Shown here one piece after another: positions 1 to 8,409 of a stretch of DNA of 14,334 bases. A program made the position numbers and the translations under genes. Below the pieces are notes generated by a model. The model was given only the letters and a program-made list of their open reading frames with translations. It had not been told where the DNA came from and did no database searches. The DNA comes from Bryobacteraceae bacterium. Lineage in GTDB: Bacteria; Acidobacteriota; Terriglobia; Bryobacterales; Bryobacteraceae. The stretch covers positions 1-14,334 of the forward strand of contig JASHQT010000165.1 of assembly GCA_030039005.1 (NCBI GenBank). Direction: 5' to 3'. Position 1 is the first letter of the stretch; each line of letters begins with the position of its first letter.

Positions 1-456
1 CTGTTCGGGGCGCTGCTCGCCGTCCATATGCGCGACTACCCGTACGATGTGTACACGCAGATCGGCATCGTGACCCTGATCGGTCTGGCGGCCAAGAACG
101 CGATTCTGATTGTCGAGTTCGCCAAAGACAGCCACCATCGCGAATTGATGCCGGTGCGCGAAGCCGCGTTGCACGCGGCAAAGTTGCGGCTGCGGCCCAT
201 TTTGATGACGTCTTTCGCCTTCATCCTGGGCGTGGTGCCGCTGTTTGCGGCTACGGGCGCGGGCGCGGCGTCGCGGCGGTCGCTGGGGACGGCGGTACTC
301 GGCGGGATGCTGGCGGCTACTCTGCTCGCGATCTTCTTCGTTCCGGTGCAGTATTACGTGATCGAGACGCTGGTGGAGCGGCGCGGCAAACCGTCGCGGC
401 GGGCGCTGGATGGCAAACGCGAGCGTGAACGCGAAACCGTCGAGGCCACGGATTGA
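1..456 (+). CDS. RND (HAE1-type) multidrug efflux permease, C-terminal fragment
   Basis: This is the last 151 residues of an inner-membrane RND pump, which expels drugs or other hydrophobic compounds using the proton gradient; the gene begins before the window. The frame is open from base 1. Near its start it shows the segment [20 protein letters not shown], the conserved region around transmembrane helix 11 of AcrB/MexB-type pumps, followed by [16 protein letters not shown] and [18 protein letters not shown], then a last hydrophobic helix ([17 protein letters not shown]) and a charged cytoplasmic tail. Full-length members are about 1,030-1,050 residues, so roughly 85% is missing only because of the window edge; the fragment itself is intact. 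Its TGA stop overlaps the ATG of the outer-membrane factor gene (TGATG at 454-458), which implies translational coupling in an efflux operon. The periplasmic adaptor gene should lie upstream. Substrate cannot be predicted. Confidence 0.95.
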   Translation: MFGALLAVHMRDYPYDVYTQIGIVTLIGLAAKNAILIVEFAKDSHHRELMPVREAALHAAKLRLRPILMTSFAFILGVVPLFAATGAGAASRRSLGTAVLGGMLAATLLAIFFVPVQYYVIETLVERRGKPSRRALDGKRERERETVEATD

Positions 457-1853
457 TGCGCCGGTTCCTGCCGGTCCTTGCTGGAATTGGCGCGGCGTTC
501 GGATTGTGCGGGTGCCTGGTGGGCCCGAATTATCACCGGCCCGCGGTCAACCTTCCCACGCAGTTTCCGGGCGCGACGGCTGCGCAGCCATCCATCGCGG
601 AGGACAAATGGTTCAACCTGTTCCACGACGTGACACTGACCCAGCTCGTCCAGACGGCGCTGAAACAGAACTTCGATGTGCGCATCGCGGCCGAACGCGT
701 GCTCGAAGCGCGCGCGCAATACGGCATCCAACGCGGCAATCTCTTCCCCGTGGTTGCGGCCTCGGCCAGCTACACGGGGTCGCGCAGCTCGTCCATCGGT
801 TCGTTCCCCTTCCCGCCGGGAACGCCTGTCGCTTTCGCTTACACGCAGGTGGGTCTGCAGCTTTCGTGGGAGCTGGATTTATGGGGCAAGCTGCGGCGCA
901 TGGACGAAGCGGCGCGGGCCCAGTATTTGGCGTCCGAAGAGGCCCGGAATGGAGTGGTCATTTCGCTGATCTCCGATGTCATGACCACCTATTTCCAGAT
1001 GCGGGAACTGGATCTGGAGCTCCAAATCGGCCAGCAGAACAACGGCATCGCGCGGGACAATCTGCGATTGATTCGCGAGCGCAAGGATCGTGGCGCCGCC
1101 AGCGGCCTGGACGTCCATCAAGCCGAGCAGTTCCTCTACACCACCACTGCGGAGATCGCGGCGTCGAAGCGATCCATCGCACAGGCGGAAGATGCGTTGA
1201 ACCTGTTGCTCGCCCAAGCGCCGGGCGAAGTAGCGCGGGGCCAGGGCCTCGATGAGATCACGTCGGCGCCGGAATTGCCCGCGGGACTTCCCTCCGCGTT
1301 GCTGGAGCGCCGGCCGGACATTCGTCAGGCGGAAGACAACCTGATTGCAGCCAATGCACAGATTGGCGCTGCACGCGCCTTGTTTTTTCCCGATCTGACC
1401 TTGACCGGGTTTCTCGGCGGCCAGAGCGAGCCGTTGACCAGACTGTTCAGCGGCCCGGCACGCATGGCGTCGATCGCACCCTCGGTGCTGCAGCCCCTTT
1501 TTCATGGAGGTTTGCGCGCGGGCGTCCAACTTACCGAGGCGCAGGAGCGCGAGATGCTGCTCACGTATCAGAAGGCCATCTACGGCGCCCTGCGCGAGGT
1601 AGCCGACGCTCTGGCGGTCCACACCCGCACGCGCGAGCAGCGCGGCGAGGAAGAAAAGCTGGTGGGTGCTCTGTCGGAGAGCGTGCGGCTTTCCAATCTG
1701 CGCTATCGCGGAGGTTTGGACAGCTATTTACAGGTGCTGGACGCGGAGCGGGATTTGTTCGCCGGACAGCTCGACCTGGCGCAATTGCGTCTGTTGGAAC
1801 TGGAATCCGTGGTGCAGCTCTACCGTGCCCTCGGCGGGGGCTGGCAATCGTGA
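456..1853 (+). CDS. Outer-membrane efflux lipoprotein, NodT/OprM-type factor of an RND system
   Basis: This 465-residue protein forms the trimeric outer-membrane and periplasmic channel that completes the RND pump encoded just upstream. The N-terminus is a lipoprotein signal peptide ([10 protein letters not shown] then a hydrophobic run) with a lipobox LCGC that places the lipidated cysteine at residue 20. It is followed by LVGPNYHRPAV, the sequence characteristic of the NodT family after the lipidation site. Two repeats of the OEP domain follow, including ELDLWGKLRRMDEAARAQYLAS in the first half and ERRPDIRQAEDNLIAANAQIG, GGLRAGV and LRYRGGLDSYLQVLDAERDLF in the second, all family hallmarks. 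Length fits the usual 450-500 residues. I chose ATG 456 because it overlaps the upstream stop and starts the signal peptide; a TTG one codon earlier is possible. No break or missing motif is seen. Confidence 0.94.
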   Translation: MRRFLPVLAGIGAAFGLCGCLVGPNYHRPAVNLPTQFPGATAAQPSIAEDKWFNLFHDVTLTQLVQTALKQNFDVRIAAERVLEARAQYGIQRGNLFPVVAASASYTGSRSSSIGSFPFPPGTPVAFAYTQVGLQLSWELDLWGKLRRMDEAARAQYLASEEARNGVVISLISDVMTTYFQMRELDLELQIGQQNNGIARDNLRLIRERKDRGAASGLDVHQAEQFLYTTTAEIAASKRSIAQAEDALNLLLAQAPGEVARGQGLDEITSAPELPAGLPSALLERRPDIRQAEDNLIAANAQIGAARALFFPDLTLTGFLGGQSEPLTRLFSGPARMASIAPSVLQPLFHGGLRAGVQLTEAQEREMLLTYQKAIYGALREVADALAVHTRTREQRGEEEKLVGALSESVRLSNLRYRGGLDSYLQVLDAERDLFAGQLDLAQLRLLELESVVQLYRALGGGWQS

Positions 1854-1876
1854 GGATTCGCGTGCGCCGAGCCGCG

Positions 1877-2092
1877 CTAGCTGATGGCCATCGTACTGGT
1901 GATTTTCGAAAACACGGTGCTGATCGAAGGTATCCAATACTGCGGTAGAACGCCAGCGACAATGACCGCGATGAATGCCGCCAGGAGCCCGTACTCGATC
2001 AGATCCTGCCCGCGCGCGTCTCTAAAGATCCGCACCGCGCACAATTGCAAAGAGCGTAAACGCGATGCCCTCAGCCGCAACAGCAAAGCCAT
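1877..2092 (-). CDS. Flp/Fap-type IVb pilin precursor
   Basis: A 71-residue Flp-family pilin. These are small subunits that the Tad machinery assembles into thin adhesive pili after the prepilin peptidase cuts the precursor. The signature is clear: RDARGQDLIEYGLLAAF, with the G-x4-E-Y cleavage motif at Gly28, Glu33 and Tyr34, followed by a hydrophobic helix (residues 35-50) and the usual C-terminal ISTVFSKI. Cleavage after Gly28 would leave a mature protein of 43 residues. The leader is long (28 residues) and contains several arginines and a cysteine. The ATG has a good ribosome site (GGAG, six bases upstream). No Tad ATPase, secretin, peptidase or platform gene is nearby, so this is an orphan pilin locus that would need machinery encoded elsewhere. 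The gene converges on the efflux operon, whose stop is 23 bases away. Confidence 0.88.
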   Translation of the reverse strand: MALLLRLRASRLRSLQLCAVRIFRDARGQDLIEYGLLAAFIAVIVAGVLPQYWIPSISTVFSKITSTMAIS

Positions 2093-2147
2093 AGTTTTCT
2101 CCGCTTGGTGATTCTATATTGCAGCAGAGAGCCGTTACGTACAACTA

Positions 2148-2165
2148 AGAAAAAGCCGTAGCTCC
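2148..2165 (-). terminator. Possible intrinsic terminator with UACG tetraloop
   Basis: On the minus strand, GGAGC-TACG-GCTTTTTC lies about 30 bases after the stop of the secreted repeat protein gene. The RNA would fold into a short stem closed by C(UACG)G, a member of the very stable UNCG tetraloop class, followed by a U run. The stem has only three Watson-Crick pairs plus G-U pairs, so efficiency is uncertain. If real, it would separate that gene from the pilin gene downstream. Confidence 0.4.
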
Positions 2166-2193
2166 GCTGGCAATTGACCTTAATACCGCAGCT

Positions 2194-3267
2194 CTATTGG
2201 GCAGTCCGGTAAGTGCAGAGCAGGACATCGTTGGTTTGGGGAGTCTGTCCGCTCATGAACGTAATCACGTTCCCGCTGAGCGTATAATCGACGCCGGGCG
2301 CGAGCAACAACCCGTTCCGATAGGCATACAAACTGGTGCTCGGGCTGGGGGTCTGGCTTAGCGTGAACGTCGTATTCACGCCGTTAATGGCGCCCGAAGG
2401 TGTCTGCTGATCGACGAACCCCACTCCCGGAATGCTGACCGACAGCCGGTAGGACGCGAGCAGAATATCGTTGACCTGCGGAATCGAGGCTGTCAGGAAA
2501 GTGATCGAATTCGCAGAGAGCGTGTAATCGACCCCCTGGGATTCGAGCAGCCCGTTGCGAAACAGCGCCAGACTCGAGGGCGGATTGGGTACGTTGGCCA
2601 GAGTAAATGAGGCGTTGGCGCCGTTCACGGTACCCTGTGGCGTCTCGCCGTCCACGAACGTGATGGAGACGCTGGAGCAAGGGCCCGAAGTTCCGTCCAC
2701 GTGCAAACAGTCGGAAGAATTGCCGCTGGCGGCATCGATGGCTCCCGTCGCGTCGATTACTGCGGCGCTGGAGATCCCAAAGCTGGTTCCCTCAACGGGA
2801 CGGACGTTCAGAGCGCTCTGCAATCCCGTCACGTCGGCGATCGAAATCAAGGTGACGGATTGGGGAGCCGAGCCGCTCACGGTTCCCGCCGGCAGCGCCA
2901 CGTCTCGCACGCGAAACGGAAGCGTGCTCGGAGGCGGTACCGCCCAGGCCTGCGTGAACTGCGTCGCGCCGAAGCTGGTGTACTGCACGGTGTAGATGGC
3001 CGCGGTGTCGGCGTTGGTGGTGGGGACTAGTTGCACGTAGAGATTCCCGGCGGTAATCGTGACATTCTGCGTTCCGGCGGCGATGTTGGAGGTGTCGGAA
3101 GCCTCGAACATGGGCCACGAGATTACCACCACGCCGTTGAATAGGGTCCCGTCAGCGTTATAGAGGGTGTCGCTGATCGTGGCCAGCGGCGGCGTAGCCC
3201 GGAGGGCCGAACTGAACGCGAAACTAATCGCCACGCCGAGCAGCCACCACGGTCTGAAACGGAACAT
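2194..3267 (-). CDS. Secreted repeat protein with phage-tail-fibre-like modules
   Basis: A 357-residue exported protein of unknown function. Residues 1-24 are a Sec signal peptide (MFRFRPWWLLGVAISFAFSS, probable cut near ALRA). Residues 30-125 form a beta-rich domain (SDTLYNADGTLFNGVVVISW; YVQLVPTTNA; AVPPPSTLPFRVRDV) that I associate with acidobacterial extracellular proteins. Residues 140-200 contain ISIADVTGLQSALNVRP and DCLHVDGTSGPC; GLQSALN-type segments are common in phage tail fibres. Two repeats of about 72 residues follow (204-275 and 284-355), each with the order FVD-TP-NG-N-FTL, L-RNGLL, GVDYTLS-N-ITF, PQ-ND-LL-YR. A ribosome site GGAGG lies four bases before the ATG. The gene stands alone between a possible terminator and the serS terminator. 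It may be a cell-surface or adhesion protein; the phage resemblance is in module style only, with no prophage genes nearby. Confidence 0.8.
   Translation of the reverse strand: MFRFRPWWLLGVAISFAFSSALRATPPLATISDTLYNADGTLFNGVVVISWPMFEASDTSNIAAGTQNVTITAGNLYVQLVPTTNADTAAIYTVQYTSFGATQFTQAWAVPPPSTLPFRVRDVALPAGTVSGSAPQSVTLISIADVTGLQSALNVRPVEGTSFGISSAAVIDATGAIDAASGNSSDCLHVDGTSGPCSSVSITFVDGETPQGTVNGANASFTLANVPNPPSSLALFRNGLLESQGVDYTLSANSITFLTASIPQVNDILLASYRLSVSIPGVGFVDQQTPSGAINGVNTTFTLSQTPSPSTSLYAYRNGLLLAPGVDYTLSGNVITFMSGQTPQTNDVLLCTYRTAQ
2203..2658 (-). repeat. Two tandem protein-level repeats, period 80 residues
   Basis: Within the secreted repeat protein, bases 2443-2658 and 2203-2418 encode two copies of the same module, offset by 240 bases. 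Shared positions include RNGLL, GVDYTLS and ITF, and PQ-ND-LL near the end. The copies differ at many residues, so the duplication is old or under diversification. Each unit is probably one beta-sandwich domain. Confidence 0.8.
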
Positions 3268-3369
3268 TCTGCCTCCAGGTTGATTCCGGCTTCAGAGTAC
3301 TCGCGGATTCGATGTGCGACCGCCGGCGTCCGAACGCCCGCAGCAATAAAGCTTTAGCGTGGCAAAGAC

Positions 3370-3384
3370 TTCGCCCGGGGCGAA
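3370..3384 (-). terminator. Hairpin just after serS, possible terminator
   Basis: A perfect inverted repeat, TTCGCCC-G-GGGCGAA as read on the plus strand, starts two bases past the serS stop codon. On the serS strand it is followed by GTCTTTGCC, a poor U tract. On the plus strand it is followed by TTTTAG, but no plus-strand gene ends here. It is a plausible but weak terminator for the citrate synthase-serS unit. Confidence 0.4.
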
Positions 3385-3386
3385 TT

Positions 3387-4673
3387 TTAGTGGAAGGTCT
3401 GTGACTCGCGCGTCAGGCGCTCGGCGCCGACGTAGGGACGCAAAACTTCCGGCACGATCACGCTACCGTCGGCCTGCTGATAGTTCTCGACGATCGCCAC
3501 CCAAGTGCGCCCCACGGCCAGACCGCTGCCGTTGAGCGTGTGCGCGAATTCGGTTTTGCCTTTGCCCGACTTCACGCGAATGGGCATGCGGCGCGCCTGG
3601 TAGGCCTCGAAATTCGAACAAGAGGAGATCTCTTTGTATGCGTTCTGGCCCGGAAGCCAGACTTCCAGATCGTACGTCTTCGCCGAGGACGCGCCCATGT
3701 CGCCAGTGGAGAGCACCACCGTGCGGAACGGCAGGCCCAAGCGCTTGAGAATATCTTCGGCGTCGGCAGTGAGCTTTTCATGCTGTTCCCAGCTCTGCTC
3801 GGGCAACGTGAATTTCACCAGTTCCACTTTCTGGAACTGATGCTGGCGGATGATCCCGCGCACGTCGCGCCCGTACGATCCGGCCTCGCTGCGGAAGCAG
3901 GGCGTGTAGGCGCAGAGGGAGATCGGAAGCTCGGAGGCGTCCAGAACTTCATCACGGAAGAGATTGGTGACCGGCACTTCGGCCGTGGGCGCGAGCCAAA
4001 AGTCGGTGTTCTCGATCTTGAACAGATCTTCCCTGAACTTGGGGAGCTGGCCGGTGCCGAACAGGCTCTTGGAATTGATCAGAAACGGTGGCAGGACTTC
4101 GCTATATCCGTGCTCGCGCGTATGGACGTCGAGGAAAAAGCTGATGAGCGCGCGCTCTAATCGCGCGCCCATGCCCCAGTAGACGGCGAAGCGCGCCCCG
4201 GTGATCTTAGTGGCGCGCTCCAGATCCAGGATCTTGAGCTCCGGCCCCAAGTCCCAGTGCGCCTTGGGCTCGAAATCGAACTGCCGCGGCTGGCCCCAGC
4301 GCCGGATTTCGACGTTGTCGTCGGCGCTCTTGCCCACGGGAACGGACTCGTGGGGGAGGTTGGGTACCCCGGCCATTAGGTCGCGGAATGCCGCATCCGC
4401 GGATTCTGCTTTTTTATCCAGCGCTGAAGCGCGCTCTCGGATCGAGCGCACTTCTTGCTGGACGCTGTTGGCATCCAGGCCCTGTTGACGAAGCTTGGCC
4501 ACTTCGGCGCTTTTCGCGTTCACTTGCGCTTTTAGCTGTTCGGCTTCCGTGAGCGCGGCGCGGCGCTCCTGATCGAGCGCCCGGAACTGATCCACATCGA
4601 GCTGATAGCCGCGCGTGGACAGACGTTGGGCGATCGAGTCCAGGTTGGCTCGAAAGAACGAAAGGTCGTGCAT
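3387..4673 (-). CDS. serS: Seryl-tRNA synthetase
   Basis: This 428-residue class IIa aminoacyl-tRNA synthetase charges tRNA-Ser (and tRNA-Sec where present) with serine in the cytoplasm. Residues 1-100 form the helical tRNA-binding arm, rich in charged residues with coiled-coil character ([20 protein letters not shown] and the second strand [15 protein letters not shown]). The catalytic core follows: motif 1 around EVLPPFLIN (192-200), the serine-binding TAEVP at 230-234, motif 2 [20 protein letters not shown] (260-279) and motif 3 [17 protein letters not shown] (383-399). All expected elements are present and the length is normal. The gene lies 12 bases after the citrate synthase stop, so the two are probably cotranscribed. 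I see no Shine-Dalgarno sequence before the ATG (the upstream bases read CGCGCCCGCCT), so translation may depend on coupling to the upstream gene. Confidence 0.97.
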   Translation of the reverse strand: MHDLSFFRANLDSIAQRLSTRGYQLDVDQFRALDQERRAALTEAEQLKAQVNAKSAEVAKLRQQGLDANSVQQEVRSIRERASALDKKAESADAAFRDLMAGVPNLPHESVPVGKSADDNVEIRRWGQPRQFDFEPKAHWDLGPELKILDLERATKITGARFAVYWGMGARLERALISFFLDVHTREHGYSEVLPPFLINSKSLFGTGQLPKFREDLFKIENTDFWLAPTAEVPVTNLFRDEVLDASELPISLCAYTPCFRSEAGSYGRDVRGIIRQHQFQKVELVKFTLPEQSWEQHEKLTADAEDILKRLGLPFRTVVLSTGDMGASSAKTYDLEVWLPGQNAYKEISSCSNFEAYQARRMPIRVKSGKGKTEFAHTLNGSGLAVGRTWVAIVENYQQADGSVIVPEVLRPYVGAERLTRESQTFH

Positions 4674-4685
4674 AGGCGGGCGCGG

Positions 4686-5807
4686 TCAGCGCTCGTTGAT
4701 CGGAACCCACTTCTGGCCGACCGGCTTGCCCGTATACTCCGCGCGCGGGCGGATCAAACGGTTGTTGCGATATTGTTCCAGCACATGCGCGGTCCAACCC
4801 GACATACGGCTGACGGCGAAGATGGGCGTGAACAGATCGATCGGAATGCCCAGCGAATAATACGTGGACGCGGAATAGAAGTCTACGTTCGCGTTCAGCT
4901 TCTTTTGCTCTTTGATCGTCTCTTCGATCTTCTTCGAGGTGAGATAGAGATCCAGATGGCCGGTGCGCTTGCCGAGTTCCTGGGATAGTTCCCGCAGGTG
5001 CGTGGCGCGCGGGTCTTCGGTGTGGTATACGCGATGGCCGAAGCCGGGGATCTTGATCTTCTTGGCCAGCATATCCTGCACGTGTGCGAGGGCGGTCTTC
5101 TCGTCCCCCGCTTCGAGCAGCATCTTGATCACTTCTTCGTTGGCGCCGCCGTGCAGCGGTCCTTTGAGAGCGCCGATACCGGCGGTCACAGCCGAATGAA
5201 TATCGGACAATGTGGCGGCCACCACGCGCGCCGCGAACGTGGAAGCGTTCAGCTCGTGATCGGCGTGCAGGATCAGAGCGATGTCAAAGACGTGTTCCAT
5301 CACGTCATCGGGTTTCTTTCCGGTGAGCGCGTAGAGGAAATTTCCGGCAAAGCTGAGTTGGGGATCGCCCTCGACAACCGGCTGGCCGTTGCGCAACCGG
5401 TGGAAGGTGGTGACGATGGTCGCGGTCTGCGCCATCAGATGCGCGGCCTTTTCGGTGCTCGCTTCGATGGAATTGTCGCCCGCTTTGGGATCATAGAGGC
5501 TCAGCATGGAAACGGCGGTCCGCAGCACGTCCATGGGTGCGCTCTTAGGCACCTTCCCCAGAAATTCGACGACTTCCTTGGGGATCGGCCGGTAGCGAAC
5601 CAGTTCGGCTTTGAGTGCGTCCAGTTCCGATGGCGGCGGCAGCTTGCCGTGCCACAGGAGGTAAATGACTTCTTCAAATGTGGCGTGATCCGCCAGGGTG
5701 TGGATGTTGTACCCCTGGTAACTCAGGACTCCGGCTTCTCCATCGATGAAACAAATGTCGGACTCGGCGGCGACAATCCCTTCGAGTCCCGCTTGTGTAA
5801 CTGGCAT
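4686..5807 (-). CDS. gltA: Citrate synthase (short, Gram-positive/archaeal type)
   Basis: This 373-residue enzyme condenses oxaloacetate and acetyl-CoA to citrate at the entry of the TCA cycle. Catalytic residues are visible: His219 in GPLHGGANEEV, His258 in PGFGHRVYHTEDPRA and Asp309 in NVDFYSAS; His184 in LHADHELNASTFAARV completes the oxaloacetate site. The length and lack of the N-terminal regulatory domain place it with the about 370-residue CitZ/thermophile-type enzymes rather than the about 430-residue, NADH-inhibited E. coli type. The very similar 2-methylcitrate synthase (PrpC) cannot be excluded from sequence alone, but no propionate genes are next to it, so citrate synthase is preferred. 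It starts at an ATG behind a duplicated AGGAG site and probably heads an operon with serS. Confidence 0.93.
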   Translation of the reverse strand: MPVTQAGLEGIVAAESDICFIDGEAGVLSYQGYNIHTLADHATFEEVIYLLWHGKLPPPSELDALKAELVRYRPIPKEVVEFLGKVPKSAPMDVLRTAVSMLSLYDPKAGDNSIEASTEKAAHLMAQTATIVTTFHRLRNGQPVVEGDPQLSFAGNFLYALTGKKPDDVMEHVFDIALILHADHELNASTFAARVVAATLSDIHSAVTAGIGALKGPLHGGANEEVIKMLLEAGDEKTALAHVQDMLAKKIKIPGFGHRVYHTEDPRATHLRELSQELGKRTGHLDLYLTSKKIEETIKEQKKLNANVDFYSASTYYSLGIPIDLFTPIFAVSRMSGWTAHVLEQYRNNRLIRPRAEYTGKPVGQKWVPINER

Positions 5808-5808
5808 T

Positions 5809-5824
5809 GAACTCCTGAACTCCT
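5809..5824 (-). promoter_or_regulatory. Tandem duplicated ribosome binding site of citrate synthase
   Basis: On the minus strand the eight-base unit AGGAGTTC occurs twice head to tail, directly before A-ATG. The proximal AGGAG is four bases from the start codon, which is short; the distal one is twelve away, which is long. The duplication may compensate for the poor spacing of either copy or arise from slippage. Confidence 0.65.
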
Positions 5825-5878
5825 GTTTTCGAAGTAAACGGCTTCAGCGCCGGGGCGAGGAGGCGTTCTCGGCGTGAA

Positions 5879-5889
5879 ATTTTATTCTA
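5879..5889 (-). promoter_or_regulatory. AT-rich candidate -10 region for citrate synthase
   Basis: The minus strand reads TAGAATAAAAT about 70 bases before the citrate synthase start, giving two overlapping -10-like hexamers (TAGAAT and TAAAAT). No convincing -35 element is found at the right distance, so this is only a weak promoter candidate in an otherwise GC-rich gap between the permease gene and citrate synthase. Confidence 0.25.
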
Positions 5890-5945
5890 ACTGAATTGGA
5901 ACAGCGTGGATTCGCCAATGCCGCGAAGACGAGCGTGAGAACTGG

Positions 5946-8363
5946 TTACTCGTAGCGCAGTACGTCCAGCGGATTGGAGCGCGTGGCCCCGCGCACCGGC
6001 CCATAGCACGCGATCAGGGATACGGCAGTGAGAAGTCCCACTACGCCCGCGAAAATCGCGGGATCATGGGCGCTCACACCGAACAGCAAGTGATTCAGCA
6101 CGCGTGCCAGTGCGAGTGCCGCACCCACGCCCACTGCCAGTCCCACCACCACCGGCCGCATCGACTGGAGCACTACCATCCGGTGTACGTCCGCGCGCGT
6201 GGCCCCCAGCGCCATGCGCACTGCGATGTCCTTCATGCGCCGCCGCACCGCGAAGGAAACCACGCCGAAGATACCCAGGCTGGCCAGCAGCAGAGCGAAA
6301 ACGGCGAAGCCCGAAATCAGATTCATCTGAAAGCGGCGTTGCGCGACGGAATCGTCTACCACCTGATCCATGGTGCGAACATTCGAAATCGCGACCTCCG
6401 GGTCGAGACGCCAGATGCTGGATCGCACGGCCGGTAAGATCGCGGGGACCTTCCAAGCCGTCCGCACGACCACGGTCATGGCCGTCCGGCTGCGGAACCA
6501 GTACGGCGTGTAGACCGTCATGGGAGCGTCCCTGGTGATGCCGGCCCGGACATCGCCTACGACCCCGACAATTTCGAACGGCGGGTCATCCGGGCCGCCG
6601 CGCCAGAATTTCTGGCCGATGGGATTCTCGCCGGGCCACACCTTTTCGGCGACCTTCTGCGAGATCACCGCTACGTTTCGCTTCTGATCGCTCTCGGCGA
6701 TACTTCGCCCGCGGAGGAGCGGAATTCCCAAGGTGCGGAAATAATCGGGACTGATGAAGCGGTAGTTGGCCTCCGGCAGCTCGAAAAGTGGTCGTTTGTC
6801 GCCGGTCCGGTTGACCAAATCGATCCAGGTTTCGCCTTCCAGAGGCAACTGCGAGACGATCGCTGCCGATGCGACACCGGGGACGTTTTCGATCTCGCCC
6901 GTCAAACGGCGGTAAAACGATTCGCGCGACCGAGCGGCATCGTAGTTGGCCTCCGGCAGATTCAACGTGGCTGAGAACAGATGTTGGGTCTCGAATCCCT
7001 TGTTGACACTCAACAACCGCAAGAAGCTCGCCACCAGTAGCGCCGCGGCGATGGCGAGCACCGCTCCCAAGCCCACTTCGAAGCCGATCAGCGCGTCGCG
7101 AATCCGGGCGCCCGCGCGTCCTTCGGTGATGGTGTGCGATCCCGAGCGCAGCGCATCCTGGGGATCGGCTTTGGAGGCCTGCCAGGCGGGCAGGCTGCCG
7201 AACAGCGCGCCGGCTAATGTCGCCAGCGCGAACGCAAACGCGAGTACGCGCGCGTCAATGGCGACCTCATCCAGGCGCGGCAAGTCCACGGGCGCGTAGT
7301 GCAGCAAAACGTGCAGACCCACGTAAGCCAGCGCGACGCCCAGCACGCCGCCCACAAGGCTGGTCAGAATCGATTCGGCCAGGGCTCGGCGCAGCATCTC
7401 TGCACGCGTCGCACCCAACGCTCGCCGGATGGCGTTGTCGCGCGATTGCGCCACCCCGCGCGCCAGCGACAAATTGGCCAGGTTCACGCAGATGATCAGG
7501 AAGACCGCTCCGATGGCGCCCAGCAGAGTGACCAGCCCGGTGCGAACGCTGCCGATGACTTCTCCAGTCAATGGCGCCATTTGGGCCCGGACGTGGGCGA
7601 TGTCCGGCGCTTGACGATCGATCGCTGCCTGTACCACATCCAGCTCGGATTGTGCTTCGGCCAGCGTCACCTCGGGTTTCAAGCGTGCCACGGATTCATA
7701 GTTGAACTCGCCCACGATGCCGATGTTGGCCAAGTCTAGCGCAGGCGGCAAGAAGACGTCGGTATCTCGCGCCTCGTGCAATACGGGCGGGCGAAAGTCC
7801 GCGCTAAGCACGCCGACAACCGTTGTGGCCTTACCATCCAGGGAAATCGGATGGCTGAGAATCCCTGGTTCGCGATGGAATCGTCCGGCCCACAACTGAT
7901 CCGTGAGGATCGCGACTGACGGGCCGCCGAAGCGGTCTTCGGAATCCAGGAACTCGCGCCCTAGTTGCAGCCGCACGCCGAGCATCTGGAAAAAGCCCGG
8001 CGAAACGCGCGCGATCGCGATCTTCGTTGGCTCACCGGCGCGGGTCAGCACAGTCGATTCTGGAATGATGAGCGACATCCCGCCGAAAGATGTGCACTGT
8101 TTTCGCCAGAGCTCGAAATGCCGCGCGTTGACCGGCAGGCGCGGGACGCGCTCGCTGATCTCGGGCACGACCTCGGTGATCGAGACCAGCCGTCCAGGAT
8201 CGCGATACGCCAACGGGCGCAGCAGAACGCCGTTCACCAGCGAGAAAATGATCGTGGTTCCCGCAATGCCCAAGGCCAGCGTGCCGATGGCGATCAGGGC
8301 AAATCCGCGGCTGCGCGCGAGCACGTGAAATGCCGATTTCAGGTCCTGCGTGATGCCGCTCAT
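5946..8363 (-). CDS. ADOP-type ABC transporter permease (duplicated MacB/FtsX permease)
   Basis: An 805-residue membrane protein of the acidobacterial duplicated orphan permease family. These carry two MacB-type permease units in one chain, and their cargo and ATPase are usually unknown. Unit 1 has a first helix (residues 21-47), a MacB-like periplasmic domain and an FtsX domain with three helices (about 279-395), including NLSLARGVAQSRDNAIRRAL. Unit 2 repeats this: a helix near 425-450, a periplasmic domain, and a C-terminal FtsX domain with RRRMKDIAVRMALGATRADV. The repeated RR/RMALGATRA motif (near 314 and 716) shows the duplication; the chain ends in NPLDVLRYE, typical of the family. I start at ATG 8363 (MSGITQDLKSAFHVLARSRG) because longer versions overlap the neighbouring gene and add an unlike extension. 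No ABC ATPase gene is next to it. It could be the last gene of the cassette's transcript. Confidence 0.92.
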   Translation of the reverse strand: MSGITQDLKSAFHVLARSRGFALIAIGTLALGIAGTTIIFSLVNGVLLRPLAYRDPGRLVSITEVVPEISERVPRLPVNARHFELWRKQCTSFGGMSLIIPESTVLTRAGEPTKIAIARVSPGFFQMLGVRLQLGREFLDSEDRFGGPSVAILTDQLWAGRFHREPGILSHPISLDGKATTVVGVLSADFRPPVLHEARDTDVFLPPALDLANIGIVGEFNYESVARLKPEVTLAEAQSELDVVQAAIDRQAPDIAHVRAQMAPLTGEVIGSVRTGLVTLLGAIGAVFLIICVNLANLSLARGVAQSRDNAIRRALGATRAEMLRRALAESILTSLVGGVLGVALAYVGLHVLLHYAPVDLPRLDEVAIDARVLAFAFALATLAGALFGSLPAWQASKADPQDALRSGSHTITEGRAGARIRDALIGFEVGLGAVLAIAAALLVASFLRLLSVNKGFETQHLFSATLNLPEANYDAARSRESFYRRLTGEIENVPGVASAAIVSQLPLEGETWIDLVNRTGDKRPLFELPEANYRFISPDYFRTLGIPLLRGRSIAESDQKRNVAVISQKVAEKVWPGENPIGQKFWRGGPDDPPFEIVGVVGDVRAGITRDAPMTVYTPYWFRSRTAMTVVVRTAWKVPAILPAVRSSIWRLDPEVAISNVRTMDQVVDDSVAQRRFQMNLISGFAVFALLLASLGIFGVVSFAVRRRMKDIAVRMALGATRADVHRMVVLQSMRPVVVGLAVGVGAALALARVLNHLLFGVSAHDPAIFAGVVGLLTAVSLIACYGPVRGATRSNPLDVLRYE

Positions 8364-8409
8364 GTAAACTCTTACGCGATTAGACGCTCGGCGGTTCGCG
8401 CGGATAGCC

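Noticed and set aside
410..1255. A 281-codon plus-strand frame overlapping the NodT-type gene
   Set aside because: Arginine-, glycine- and alanine-rich with no family motif, entirely in the shadow of a well-supported outer-membrane factor.
2194..3267. Prophage remnant
   Set aside because: Only module style resembles phage fibres; a Sec signal is present and no other phage gene is seen.
4998..5810. A 270-codon plus-strand frame opposite citrate synthase
   Set aside because: Antisense shadow of a gene with all catalytic residues intact; no ribosome site or domain.
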